Assembly (NCBI GenBank): GCA_025330725.1
Contig: JAIWND010000050.1
Coordinates: forward strand, 62,001-126,000
Direction: 5' to 3'
DNA: 64,000 nucleotides
Source: Chlamydoabsidia padenii
Lineage: Eukaryota; Mucoromycota; Mucoromycetes; Mucorales; Cunninghamellaceae
Notes under the pieces: generated by a model
The model's database searches: none
What the model was told of the DNA's origin: nothing
What the model saw: only the letters and a program-made list of their open reading frames with translations
Made by a program: the position numbers and the translations under genes
Shown here: one piece after another, positions 1 to 9,722 of the stretch
Layout of the letters: every line of letters starts with the position of its first letter
Position numbering within the stretch: the stretch's first letter is position 1

Positions 1-870
1 AGATGAAGTAACACCACCAGTACGACTAGTCGCACTTGTTCTTGATGTGGCTGTTCCTCGTCCACCAGTAGCCATTCTAGCACCATTTCCACCCACATTA
101 GGACCTCCTTTACGACGAGCCAATGCATTGTATGATCCACCAGGGTAGTTTTGATCCCAGAATCGCTTCATCCATTGCATGAATTCAAGATTATCTTGGA
201 ACTTGCATTTCATCAATTTATCTACGGGAATAATCTATAGAAAAAGAATGATATGCGTTAGTTGGTTTTGTTGATATTCTTCCTTCCTCCTCCTCCATTC
301 CCCCTCCTCCCCTCTCCTTGTTCCCCTGCCATGTTTTGGCAAGCCAACCTCCCTTTTTTTTTTATATGGATACCTTACCTTGTCAACCCTTCATGTGATA
401 AAGAATACATAGGCAGATCACAAAAACAAAAACAAAAAACAAAAAAAAATAGTTAGTGGTCAAGAGTCGGATTTCATTATTTCTTCAACTTACTTGTGTT
501 TATCAAAGGTGTTTTGGAGCACTTTGAAGTTGCCAACGTATTCATATTCTTGTCGGGTATCAAACTTGACCTTATTCATCGCGACATCACCTATTACCAG
601 CAATCCAAGATTAGTCCCCCACTTTATCTTTTCTGTTTATTATTATTATTATTATTATTTACCATAGATTGTATCCATAATTTGACAATAAGCAGATCCT
701 ATATTTCACCCGCCAAGTGTGAAGATGAGAGAGAGGGTTAGATATATACAAATATGAGGGGTATCTTTTGTGTTCATGAACTTACCAGTACCAGCTTGTT
801 CGACCTTTGTATAGTTGATCTGTAAAAGATCATTCACCCAAGATAGTAGTTCAGTTCTAGATTCACCCAT
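1..870 (-). CDS. BIM1: EB1/Bim1-family microtubule plus-end tracking protein (3' end outside window)
   Basis: EB1 proteins bind growing microtubule plus ends through an N-terminal calponin-homology domain and recruit spindle and cortical partners. The protein starts [16 protein letters not shown] and continues with [18 protein letters not shown], a VDKIIPVDKL-type segment and [19 protein letters not shown], all hallmarks of the EB1 CH domain; a Gly/Arg/Thr/Ser-rich linker then runs off the window edge. Exons I can place: 786-870, 663-698, 494-590, a 10-nt microexon at 379-388, and 234 down to 1. The microexon supplies the K-V-D-K codons; skipping it gives a stop just after the junction. The C-terminal EB-homology domain is not in the window. 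A GGCGGGATTTGAA-type element lies about 90 bp upstream of the start. Family call is secure. Confidence 0.9.
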
Positions 871-960
871 GTTTGTTGACGTTGATTAAAAAGAAAAGAG
901 ATGAAGAAAAGAGGAGGGTCAATTTTCTCTTTGCACAAGATGAAATAAACATCGTCATAT

Positions 961-974
961 TTCAAATCCCGCCC
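961..974 (-). promoter_or_regulatory. GGCGGGATTTGAA-type element upstream of EB1 gene
   Basis: TTCAAATCCCGCCC on the plus strand reads GGGCGGGATTTGAA towards the EB1 gene, about 90 bp before its ATG. It is one of about thirty copies in the window. Regulatory function is inferred from recurrence and position. Confidence 0.5.
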
Positions 975-999
975 ATGTGTCAGTTCTGGCTTCTCCTTC

Positions 1000-3733
1000 A
1001 TCCCTATTGGTCAATCGCGATTTAACCTTTTACCAACGAGGCTGTCATACACAGATACTTCTTTGACTGAAAAGATATATATATATATATATATATATAA
1101 ATTCCACCTAACTATTTAAACATCATCTTCTTACATACATCACATTATCCTCTTGTCTTTCCTATGATAAGATGGTCTCTTGAAATAGTAAAAGGTATGT
1201 GTAATTGTAAATGACGATTCCACCCCTTCTTTTGTCCCCCCCCCCGTTTTTCTCCGTTTCAAGGAGCTGGGGGATATTATGTGGGTACATCAACAACACG
1301 TTCTTTTTCACTTTTTGGCAATGCAGCTGTCAAAATCACAAACTCCGACATTCGAATCAGAGATTGTTAGTCAACACCCCTTCATGCCATTACCCACTGT
1401 TTGTTTGTCAATGTATACGATGAGTGTTATATGCAGCAGTGTGTGGATTCACGCCACAAGCATACAAGCATGAAAACATAAAAAATTAAGGGGTGCGTTT
1501 TCAAATCCCGATCGTAATCGCCTTTTTTTTTTTTTTTGAACCAGATTGCTGGTTTTCTTTCTCTTTCTTTTTTTTTTTTCTCCTCACTTTAATTCAAAAA
1601 TTTGATGCTGATCAAGTACTGAATCAAGTAAACCCAAAATATACAAAGCATAACTCGGGGTAAGTTGATATGATTTGTGTCTTACTTGCAAAAGGACTTT
1701 TTACCATAATTCTAACTGACTCTCTCTCTTTCTCTCTCTCTCTTCAACTAGGTTCAATTTTGCACACCATGAACAACTAATCCTAACTCTTCTCTCACTA
1801 TACGTTGTAGTTTGGGTATATAAACGAATACTAACAACGCTGTATCCAATACCATTCTGACGATATATCTCTCTTCCAGGTAATTGACTCGCGGTAGGAC
1901 AATGCAATGAACAAAATGTAATTAAACAAACTTGATCTTGGTAATATCTATATATTAACTATATTGTTATTGGAAATGGATTGTACATAGATATTGCCTG
2001 TTGCGCACTCAAAGGATGAGTTTACTATCACCATGTCTTGGCTGAACTTGGGTAAGCATAGCATCCCACATCCTGTCATTCACTCCATTAACGCTTTTTT
2101 TTTTTTTTTTCATTACTGGACCTAAATGCTATGTATTAACACAAGGTAAGCCATACATACTGTTTGGTCTTCTACAGCAATCATCAACTCACGGCTGGGG
2201 TTCCGGTCTGTGGTAAATTCTTGATGAATGTGGGTTGCATCTAGATCTGGCTGCCTCTGGACCACAAATCTTATCAAGTCTTGTGCACCTCAACCCGTTG
2301 TATCCTTCTTATTCGTAGTGGAAAGGTAAAAAGGGATCCCAGAAAAAGAACAGATGACTAGCCATAAAAGGGAAAAGAAACCCAGGTGGGTGGGCTACAA
2401 TGTGTGTGACATTTACTGACCCCTCTTTTTTTTTTTTATAGATCAAAGTACCAGGCACTTGTCTTATGAAATCATATGATCTTTCTGGCTGACCCACCAT
2501 CTCAAGGTGTTCTTACTCATTGCTTTTATTTGTTAGGTCGACAAAGTACCAACTAGAACGGGATACGCTGGACGACACGCAATGGTAATGTAGTAATTAT
2601 TTAGTTATAGTGTTTACTGGTGTCTATATTATAAAGGAATCATCTCTTTTGTTGAAATCAATAAAAATACCTTTTACACACATAATGATCCGGATAATAT
2701 TGGTTTGATATGATGTGATATGATGTGATGTGATGTGGTGTGTGGAAAAAGTAAAAGTGACTCAAATAGTGAAAGGAATCTTCTTGTCAGTCTATGGTAC
2801 TGTGCCCAATGAAGTTTATTGATATGAAATAGGAGGAGGAATATAATCATGCTAATCGATAAGTGACTGGAAAGACATCAGGCCATGTTGTAAGTGTAAT
2901 AAGGAAACTGATCACCTAGGATCACTTTTCAACATCATTGGTTCATTGGTAAAAAAGAGAATCATTGGTTCATTCAACAAGGTGAAAGAGAGTATGATTC
3001 ATAAACACTGTTTTTCTGTATGATAATAGATGGTGTAAAAAGATTAGGCATCATACCAAGAATCCTTACCGAAAACGTTAATGTTTCTTTTTTTTTTTTC
3101 CAGGTCTCAGTAGGAATAAGAGGATCAGATTTAAATCCCGCCGAGTGGTTTGCCATGTGGGAAACCGGAGTTTGCAACTTGAACAAACAAATCAACGGTA
3201 AGGAACTTTAATTAAATAAAGAAGTTGTCTTTTTCAGTACATCGTATCATGTGGTTTTCGGTCAGATTCAAACTATATGAATGATCGATTGTATCCCATC
3301 AAAACCCACATTGTGTCTCCGAAAGAAAAAAAAAACTCGGATTTCCTTTGCATGAATGAGAATAATGGGTTCAGTGTACCTCTTATTTTCTGTCAATCTT
3401 ATCTTTTTATCTTTTCTAATCATGGTAGACTACAAAAGGATTAAAAAAACACTTTCATTTCCCAGGTAAAGTCTACAGGAAATATCTTCTCAGATGTGTC
3501 GGGTTTTAAAATCGGAGTATCTGTCAAAATGTTGCATTGATCAATCAGATATAGTAAAAAAGAGAGTTTTTATTTTTTTATTTTTTTATCAATCATAGAT
3601 AACCATGATAGTAATAGATTATGTAAAAAAAAAAAAGTAATTAACTAATACATAGAGGGGTAGATTATATACAAAAGGTTGATACAAAGGGGGTATGATT
3701 ATTTATATGTGTATAAAAGGGGATCTATTCCAT
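1000..3733. other. Gene-poor stretch with coding-like fragments and simple repeats
   Basis: No intact gene is recognisable. An (AT)n run lies near 1077-1099 and a TGATG/TGATATG repeat near 2706-2745. Motif copies occur near 1498-1512 (TTTCAAATCCCGATC) and 3130-3142 (TTTAAATCCCGCC). Between about 2030 and 3215 the plus strand has pieces with good splice signals and protein-like translations: MSWLNLG before GTAAG near 2034-2052, VDKVPTRTGYAGRHAM near 2537-2584, and VSVGIRGSDLNPAEW near 3105-3150. In-frame stops prevent joining them. This may be a decayed gene or a spliced non-coding transcript. Confidence 0.3.
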
Positions 3734-3970
3734 TCAGGCACCAGTATCAGTTACATCAGTACCCACCAAGGTAGATTGACCGTTACCAATGCTCATCGGA
3801 TCATAGAATTGGCCAACGACATCAGGGCGGTCAGAGATTCGTACAGGATCGTTCAAAAGTTTGTTTTGGGCGGCATGATGGGTCATTCTGTTGTTGGCAC
3901 CATGATAATTCTCTTGAGGAGATACAGAGCTTTTGCAGTATTTGAGGAATCCAGATTTAAAAGAAGACAT
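3734..3970 (-). CDS. Small hypothetical protein, 78 aa
   Basis: Intronless reading frame starting MSSFKSGFLKYCKSS, hydrophilic and rich in Asn, Asp, Ser and Gly. There is no signal peptide, membrane segment or domain I recognise. The start is supported by an A/C-rich leader ending ACAAACACAATG and by a TATA-like GTATATAAAG about 60 bp further upstream on the coding strand. A motif copy (ATTCAAAATCCCGCC) lies near 4161-4175, about 190 bp upstream. Probably a real short gene; function unknown. Confidence 0.5.
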   Translation of the reverse strand: MSSFKSGFLKYCKSSVSPQENYHGANNRMTHHAAQNKLLNDPVRISDRPDVVGQFYDPMSIGNGQSTLVGTDVTDTGA

Positions 3971-4160
3971 TGTGTTTGTTGTTAAAAGAGTTGTTTGTGG
4001 GATGAAGAAGAAAAAAACCCGAGAGAAGGCTCTTTATATACTATTGTTTGATCTCAATCCGACCTTGCCTTTTTTAGTTTATCTGGAAACCGGGGCACTA
4101 AAACCAGATCCTCTACAGAGTTTCAAAATCATTGACTTCTCAAAAGGGTAAGCTTGCATA

Positions 4161-4175
4161 ATTCAAAATCCCGCC
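4161..4175 (-). promoter_or_regulatory. GGCGGGATTTGAA-type element (one-base variant)
   Basis: ATTCAAAATCCCGCC, with one extra A, about 190 bp upstream of the 78-aa gene. A second variant, TTCATATCCCGCCG, lies at 4817-4830. The remaining sequence between 3971 and 4864 holds no recognised feature. Confidence 0.4.
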
Positions 4176-4864
4176 TTTAGTCAAGCATTCCCGTCCCTTG
4201 ATGGATCAAGTTTTATGTAGTCTATAAAAAGTATGACGATGATAATCATGAGACTATATCTTAGATTAAGATGATCATTGGTTTAAAATGTGATAAAATG
4301 TTGCCCCTGATTACCTCATTGCTCCTTTTTATTTGACAGCTTTGGATTAAATGAGGAGAAAAATAAACGAAAAAAAAAAAAAGCCCATTGGGTCGATACA
4401 GTTTGTGCCGCGAAAAGGAGAGGCGGAGATGGTCGCCAGAACAACCAATGATTATATCCATTTGTCACTTTAAAAGGGCGAGGGATAACCCAGGCATTCG
4501 AATCATGTGGTACAAATATAGCAAAGACAGAAGGAGAAGATCACCTGGTTTTAAACGTCATTATACACGTACAACCCATATACAATCTATATACACTATC
4601 CTATAGACAACATTATTTACACACAAGATCTACCATTGTAATCCAAATCAAGTTATTTTATTATATCGGGAGTTAAAAATAAAAGTAATCTAAAGTGTAT
4701 GACCAGGTGCTAATAATAAGATAAGATAGTTAAATAATATACCAAGATATGGAAGGACATATCACCAATCAGAAAGCCAGCCAGAGAGATAAAGGTCAGG
4801 AACGACAATGTTGCAATTCATATCCCGCCGTGCCCATCATAATATAAAAGGAAGAGTAAGGCGA

Positions 4865-5593
4865 TCACATCCAATGACTTGGGTTCTGCAACGATCGAGT
4901 CAATGCCACCGACGTAATTGCCATCATCACCGAATCCCAAGCACTAAAATGTCTAATAGCACGCACCACCGTTTTCAACCCATGCTGAGAAATAGTCATG
5001 ATGTGAGCCCAGAGTAGTATCCTATACGTATGAGCCAACACCATGATTTGTCGTAGATCAAGTGAGCTCGCTTGTTGTTTGACCTGCTGATAAGAGAGTT
5101 GTACCAGCCATTGTTCCGCCATCATCCGCCTGACCATGTCGCGGTATACGTCGTTTGCTGGAAAAGTCGTGAGAGTGTGGTGAGTTGTCCTGATGGCGCG
5201 TGCAACAAAGAAGCGGGCGCGCCATGCCTGATGAAGGAGATTGATCACCAATGCCAAGTTGTTTTTCCTGAGAAGCTGCTTCATAAGGTAAATGGCTGTC
5301 GATTGCATGTAGCCATATATTTTCTGTCGCCGTGTCAGAGTGTCCTTATCAGTGGTGGATGGTGCTGGTAAATCGCTTGGTTTCGGCACAAGTAATGGTG
5401 GTCGCTTCCTATACCATTGCGACTGTTTAACGTTGGCCTTGTTGTTTCGTGTGGGTAAAGAGGTTGGTAAAGTATAGGTTCGTCTATAAATGGACCCGTC
5501 TGTATACAGAGAATGGATGGGTGGTGGTGAAGGTGGTGGCGATATATCTGGTTGTGCTGGTTTAATCTTCGTCTCGATGTTTGCCGGGATCAT
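4865..5593 (-). CDS. Hypothetical helical protein with proline-rich N-terminus, 242 aa
   Basis: The frame from MIPANIETKIKPAQPD has a disordered N-terminal ~90 residues containing PPPSPPP and many Thr/Ser. From about residue 95 to the end (NPSHWM) it is a basic, amphipathic all-helical region (QKIYGYMQSTAIYLMKQLL, QAWRARFFVARAIR, AHTYRILLWAHIMTIS). Several helices are hydrophobic enough to be membrane-associated, but none is a clear transmembrane segment. The open frame continues upstream, but that part is low complexity including polylysine, so I choose the ATG at 5593. No family recognised. Confidence 0.5.
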   Translation of the reverse strand: MIPANIETKIKPAQPDISPPPSPPPIHSLYTDGSIYRRTYTLPTSLPTRNNKANVKQSQWYRKRPPLLVPKPSDLPAPSTTDKDTLTRRQKIYGYMQSTAIYLMKQLLRKNNLALVINLLHQAWRARFFVARAIRTTHHTLTTFPANDVYRDMVRRMMAEQWLVQLSYQQVKQQASSLDLRQIMVLAHTYRILLWAHIMTISQHGLKTVVRAIRHFSAWDSVMMAITSVALTRSLQNPSHWM

Positions 5594-5721
5594 TACGAGA
5601 GAAGATCTTTGTTGTGTGTTGTAAGGAGTGGATGGGTATAGTAATGTATTGATAAAGGAATGTAGTGTTGAAAATGTGGAAGAGAGAGAGAGAGAAGAAA
5701 AGTGTAATGTGGGGAAAAAGG

Positions 5722-5760
5722 GGGAACAGACCAGTTTTTTTTTTTTTTTTTTTTTTTTCA
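5722..5760. repeat. Poly(T) tract upstream of hypothetical gene
   Basis: A run of more than 25 T on the plus strand (A on the coding strand of the 242-aa gene). From there to 6058 I see only AT-rich sequence and the possible leader of the next gene. Confidence 0.6.
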
Positions 5761-6058
5761 TATGAATATTTTTTAAATTCAGCCTGTGCACAAGAAAAGC
5801 TGGGGAATAGATACAAGACATAATACATACCTTGTATTAATAATTTGATGTAATCATGATATTCATTTTTAATTTTAATCATTCGCTCTCTAGCATTATT
5901 TTGGTACCTTGAAAGTATATGTACCGTATGGTAGGGTACAGTCAAGAATGCCTATTTTTGCTTTGGAAGTGATTACTTCATTTTCAAAATCCGCTAGAGT
6001 CAAAAAGACGGATCGCTTGAAATTTTGTCTCTTTCTCCTCTCTTTCTTTCTTTTTGTG

Positions 6059-7164
6059 ATGCATCAACATATTTTCTCGACTGTCAAATCATGTTTTAAA
6101 CATACTAAACTAACACCTGCGGCTTTATCTAGTCTAGCTCAATGTAAGCACTGTCAACTAATACCACTCACGTCTTTTTACTAATCTTTCTTTTTCTTTT
6201 TCAGCTTTGTACTTTGTTGCTCTTGGAATTCGGTAAACATCCACACATTATATGTATTTGATAGTGTTACAGTTTGGTTAATGGACATCCTTTCTCTCCT
6301 TTTAGTGCAACTCAGTTGATCGACTATTACATTCCACCCACTCAAGCAAAACAACTTGTCAAGAAACTAAGACAGGTAATATAACAACAATATCACCCAA
6401 AGATCTTACTTTATATTAACTGATCATGTTTAATTGAACAGCATGTGGGATGCACCGAAATGATTCTGCTACAATTCTCTGATAGATATACGTTTATTGG
6501 TCATCGTCAAAGACTACTGGAGCACTACCAAGCGTATTCAGTGGATGGTGGTCTCTATGTTGACGTTCAAGGTAAAACGCCAGTCAAGGTAACAACAACA
6601 ACAACAAAAAAAAAAGCATGATTTGTACTAGGTATGACGAAAGGGGAGGACAAGAAAATAAAAACTAACAAAACATATGGGTCTTCTCTCTTTCTCTAGT
6701 TAACCCAAGCACCTGTAGACTTTGATAGGTTTATCACCCAACAACTAGGACCTTATTTGACTCGGGAAATCAAGAGTGAAGATGACACCAGGATGGTAGT
6801 ATCGACCTTACCGTGCTTTATGGTGGCTTTGACAGGTTGGCTATTGGAATACCCAGTGGTGTACGTGTGTCACCAGGTGGATGAAGTCTTGGATGAATGG
6901 GAACCACGAACCAACTGTTTAGGCAACTTGAACCTGGAATGGATCAAGTTACAAATATTAATGGTTGAACCGGGACAACAACAAAAACAACAACAACACT
7001 ACCCTCTACTCAGTTTTACTTGTCCATCCCATCTCTTGTCAGAGGCAACACAACAGGATCGCCTGGTGTCACAAGTCCGGATGAAGTTCTCATCTCGGTT
7101 ATCAACATCCATGTCTCTGGTGCTGGCACAAGAAACTGTCTGTTTGGATCGTGTGGCATTATAG
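6059..7164 (+). CDS. DUF4504 / C1orf74-like (UPF0739) protein
   Basis: Five exons (6059-6143, 6205-6232, 6306-6375, 6442-6588, 6700-7164) join in frame. The protein includes SLYFVALGIRATQLIDYYIPP, a central GHRQRLLEHYQAYSVDGGLYVDV segment, and PCFMVALTGWLLEYPVVYVC near the middle of the last exon. The GWLLEYPVVY block and overall size (about 260 aa) resemble the uncharacterised C1orf74/DUF4504 family; this match is from memory. The biochemical role of that family is unknown. The frame is also open from an ATG at 5909, so the start could lie further upstream. A Gln-rich patch lies near the C-terminus. Confidence 0.65.
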
Positions 7165-7438
7165 TATGTATAGATTACTTTATTTTCATTGTTTATATGT
7201 AGGTAAATGTAGAATAGTGTAGTCATATAGTATAGTTAGTATAGGAAACAATAATAGGGGACACAATATCATTAGTAGTTTTGTTTGCTACCATTCTGGT
7301 GTCATAATAATAAACGATGGATACGTATAATAAATGGATGTTTTATTTTAAAATGTTGGGGGAGGGAAAAAATTGGTATATGTATTATGTATATAATGTG
7401 GGGATTGAGATGATTCGCCAAAAGTGGAGGGGAATACT

Positions 7439-7576
7439 TTATCGTGGTCGATGACGTTTAGGACAGTTCCAGGCAGCATGATCACCATTACAAAAGGAGC
7501 ACAGGGCTGAAGGAGTAGTAACTGAATCGACTGGCAAGGTAGGATGGATTTGATCAAGAGTGGATGCACGGATCAT
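7439..7576 (-). CDS. Zinc-knuckle microprotein, 45 aa
   Basis: A short frame from MIRASTLDQIHPTLPVDS contains CSFCNGDHAAWNCPKRHRPR and then stops. Spacing is C-x2-C-x3-H-x4-C, one residue shorter between the second Cys and His than the classical CCHC knuckle, followed by a basic tail. Such knuckles bind RNA or single-stranded DNA. No second exon or retroelement pol sequence is visible nearby, so it is either a free-standing microprotein or a remnant. Existence as a gene is inferred from the motif. Confidence 0.4.
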   Translation of the reverse strand: MIRASTLDQIHPTLPVDSVTTPSALCSFCNGDHAAWNCPKRHRPR

Positions 7577-7722
7577 TAGACAAGATCTTATCTATTTTGA
7601 TTGATATAAAGATAAATGTAAGGAAAGAGAAGAAGAAAAAAAGAGAATGGGACCATCTTCCCCATATAATAAAAAGAAGGAGAGGGGGGTCGAAGGGGTC
7701 GGCGGGGTTAAAACGATCGAGC

Positions 7723-7723
<1 letters not shown>

Positions 7724-7750
<27 letters not shown>
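7724..7750. repeat. Poly(A) tract between genes
   Basis: Uninterrupted A run of about 27 bases between the microprotein and the GGPP synthase 3' end. The rest of 7577-7880 is featureless. Confidence 0.7.
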
Positions 7751-7753
<3 letters not shown>

Positions 7754-7880
7754 CACAAAAAAGGAAATAGGTTAAAAATGAGCTGTAAAAGAAGACATTG
7801 TCATATACAAAAAAGAATCATATGTGATCTTTTTTTACTTTATTGTTGATGTGAATGATAGGATAGGATAACTACATGTG

Positions 7881-9208
7881 TTAAAGGGGAATACTGAGCA
7901 TAGACATGATTTTTTCGAGTTTAGGGTTCCCACCCAGCGCGGCAATTTCATCCCGAGCCTGTTTTTCCATATCCATTAAGAATCGGCGACAGTAATCAAA
8001 AGTATTTGTTTTTTCCAAAAGTTGAAGGGCAAATTGTTTCAGTTCAACTGATTCACTTCGTTGGCGAAGAATATTCAGTAATTGACGATTGTTGGGGTCG
8101 GTACGAATGCCATGGATCACAGGGAACGAGAACTTGCCTTCGGTCAAATCTTCACAAAAGCCCTTGTTATCTGTATAGGTGGTGGATTGAAGATTCATGT
8201 AATCATCACGTACTTGGAAATGAATACCAATCTTTTGAACCAGGCCGGTGCAATCACTATACACAGACAAGTGTTCCGTTTTAATAAGCATCTCTTTTTT
8301 TTTTCCATCAAGGTATAGACTTACATGTTTTCTTCACTGGCTTCTTGCATTAGCTTGACCGCCAACCGTAATAACCCTCCCGTTTCTATCATCAGAAAAA
8401 AAAAAAGTCAGCGGAGTTTTCGGAATTTGAAAATATGCATGAATGGCTCACTTACTGTTATCTACCATCTCAAGGAACTCTGCTTCAGTTGGACAAGTTA
8501 ATGTATCTCTCCAAAACAATTCCATTCCTTGACCACGATGAAGGTTTAAGAGTTCATCTAAATGAATTGAAAAACATAGGTATATGTTAGATTGGGGTTA
8601 CGGCATTCCCCTTTTTTGAAATCGGGGTTTAAATGGGGTTTGCTTCATACCAGTATAAATCTTAACCATGGCCGGATTATTCAACTTGACCAGTTCTGAC
8701 AATGCAAGAAAATACACATAATTGGCACAGTTGATGGTTTGAGGGACACCGTAAAGGTGATGGGCAGCAGGAACTCCTCGTCTTAGCGCTGAATCATCTT
8801 CCACATCATCAATCCTGTAAGGAAAAAAAGAAAGGAGAGAGGGAGGGGATGAGAATGTTACACACAAACCGTCTCTCCTTCACTTACAATAAACTAGCGC
8901 TGTGTAACATTTCGATCACCTTGGTAATCACTTTGAGTTTTTCGGTGGGGACATGAAGCCAAGCGTCGAACGCCTCGATCATTTTAGATCTTACATCTTT
9001 ACCTGGATAAGCAAGTAGATATTGAAAAGGTTCCAATAGAATCTATCAAAGGAAAGAGAAAAAAAAAAAAAAAAGAGTCAGGAACGTGGGTTGATAGGTA
9101 AGAGGGGATGCTTACATCTTCCTTGTTTTTTGGCATCGGGGTTTCAATTCCGACATTTACCAAGGTTTGCTTGGGAACAGATGGAATAACGGAAGCAGCA
9201 GTCAACAT
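7881..9208 (-). CDS. GGPS1: Geranylgeranyl diphosphate synthase
   Basis: Trans-prenyltransferase that condenses isopentenyl diphosphate with allylic diphosphates to make the C20 precursor for protein prenylation and carotenoids. Six exons (9116-9208, 8888-9042, 8651-8814, 8456-8557, 8325-8385, 7881-8256) give 316 aa, the usual length. The first Asp-rich motif is [13 protein letters not shown], the second is [10 protein letters not shown]; the [17 protein letters not shown] and [14 protein letters not shown] blocks are also present. The last exon must start at 8256 ([15 protein letters not shown]); the ATG at the top of that open frame is intronic. A TATAAATA-like box sits about 70 bp upstream of the start. 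Zygomycete carotenoid-pathway orthologues are called carG. Confidence 0.92.
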
Positions 9209-9722
9209 AATAGAGAGAGAGTATGGATAATGGGGAAAAAAAAAAAAAGAGAAAGGATCGAAAAGAAAACTATTTATACTCAACTTGATTGTTCTATCAG
9301 CCTCAAAAAAAAAGGAGAAGTGCGTAGTTCCATTGTCATTGTTTTCACTTGTCAAACTCATCCCCATCTTTTGACAAGGAGTTATCCCTTTCAGATGACG
9401 ACATTTTCATCTGACCACCGAGAAAACAGGTTGTACTTCCCCCTATTTTTTTTTGGAAAACGCCCACTGTAATGTATTCCCCTTAAAAAGTGGCGGTCTT
9501 AACAACCATACAACCGGGTATTCCAAGTTGAAAGCACACAGTATCACACATGAGAGCCATCATCTATATCAAACACAAAAGAGATAACACAAAGATTTCA
9601 TACACACTTCAAAAGACAGACCCCCATAACAAGTTCATTGTCATGCATGGTGATGGTTAAAAAAAAGCAAATGTATTGCGGTTTATTTTATTATAAAGAT
9701 ATCTATTATTGTATAATCAGAA

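Noticed and set aside
5562..5945. 127-aa minus-strand ORF upstream of the 242-aa hypothetical protein
   Set aside because: Mostly translated poly(A) and AT-rich leader; overlaps the start of a better-supported gene in another frame.
8257..8324. Shorter GGPP synthase intron ending just before the ATG at 8291
   Set aside because: Would be only about 34 nt and shift the frame; the acceptor at 8257 restores I-D-C-T-G-L and a normal 68-nt intron.
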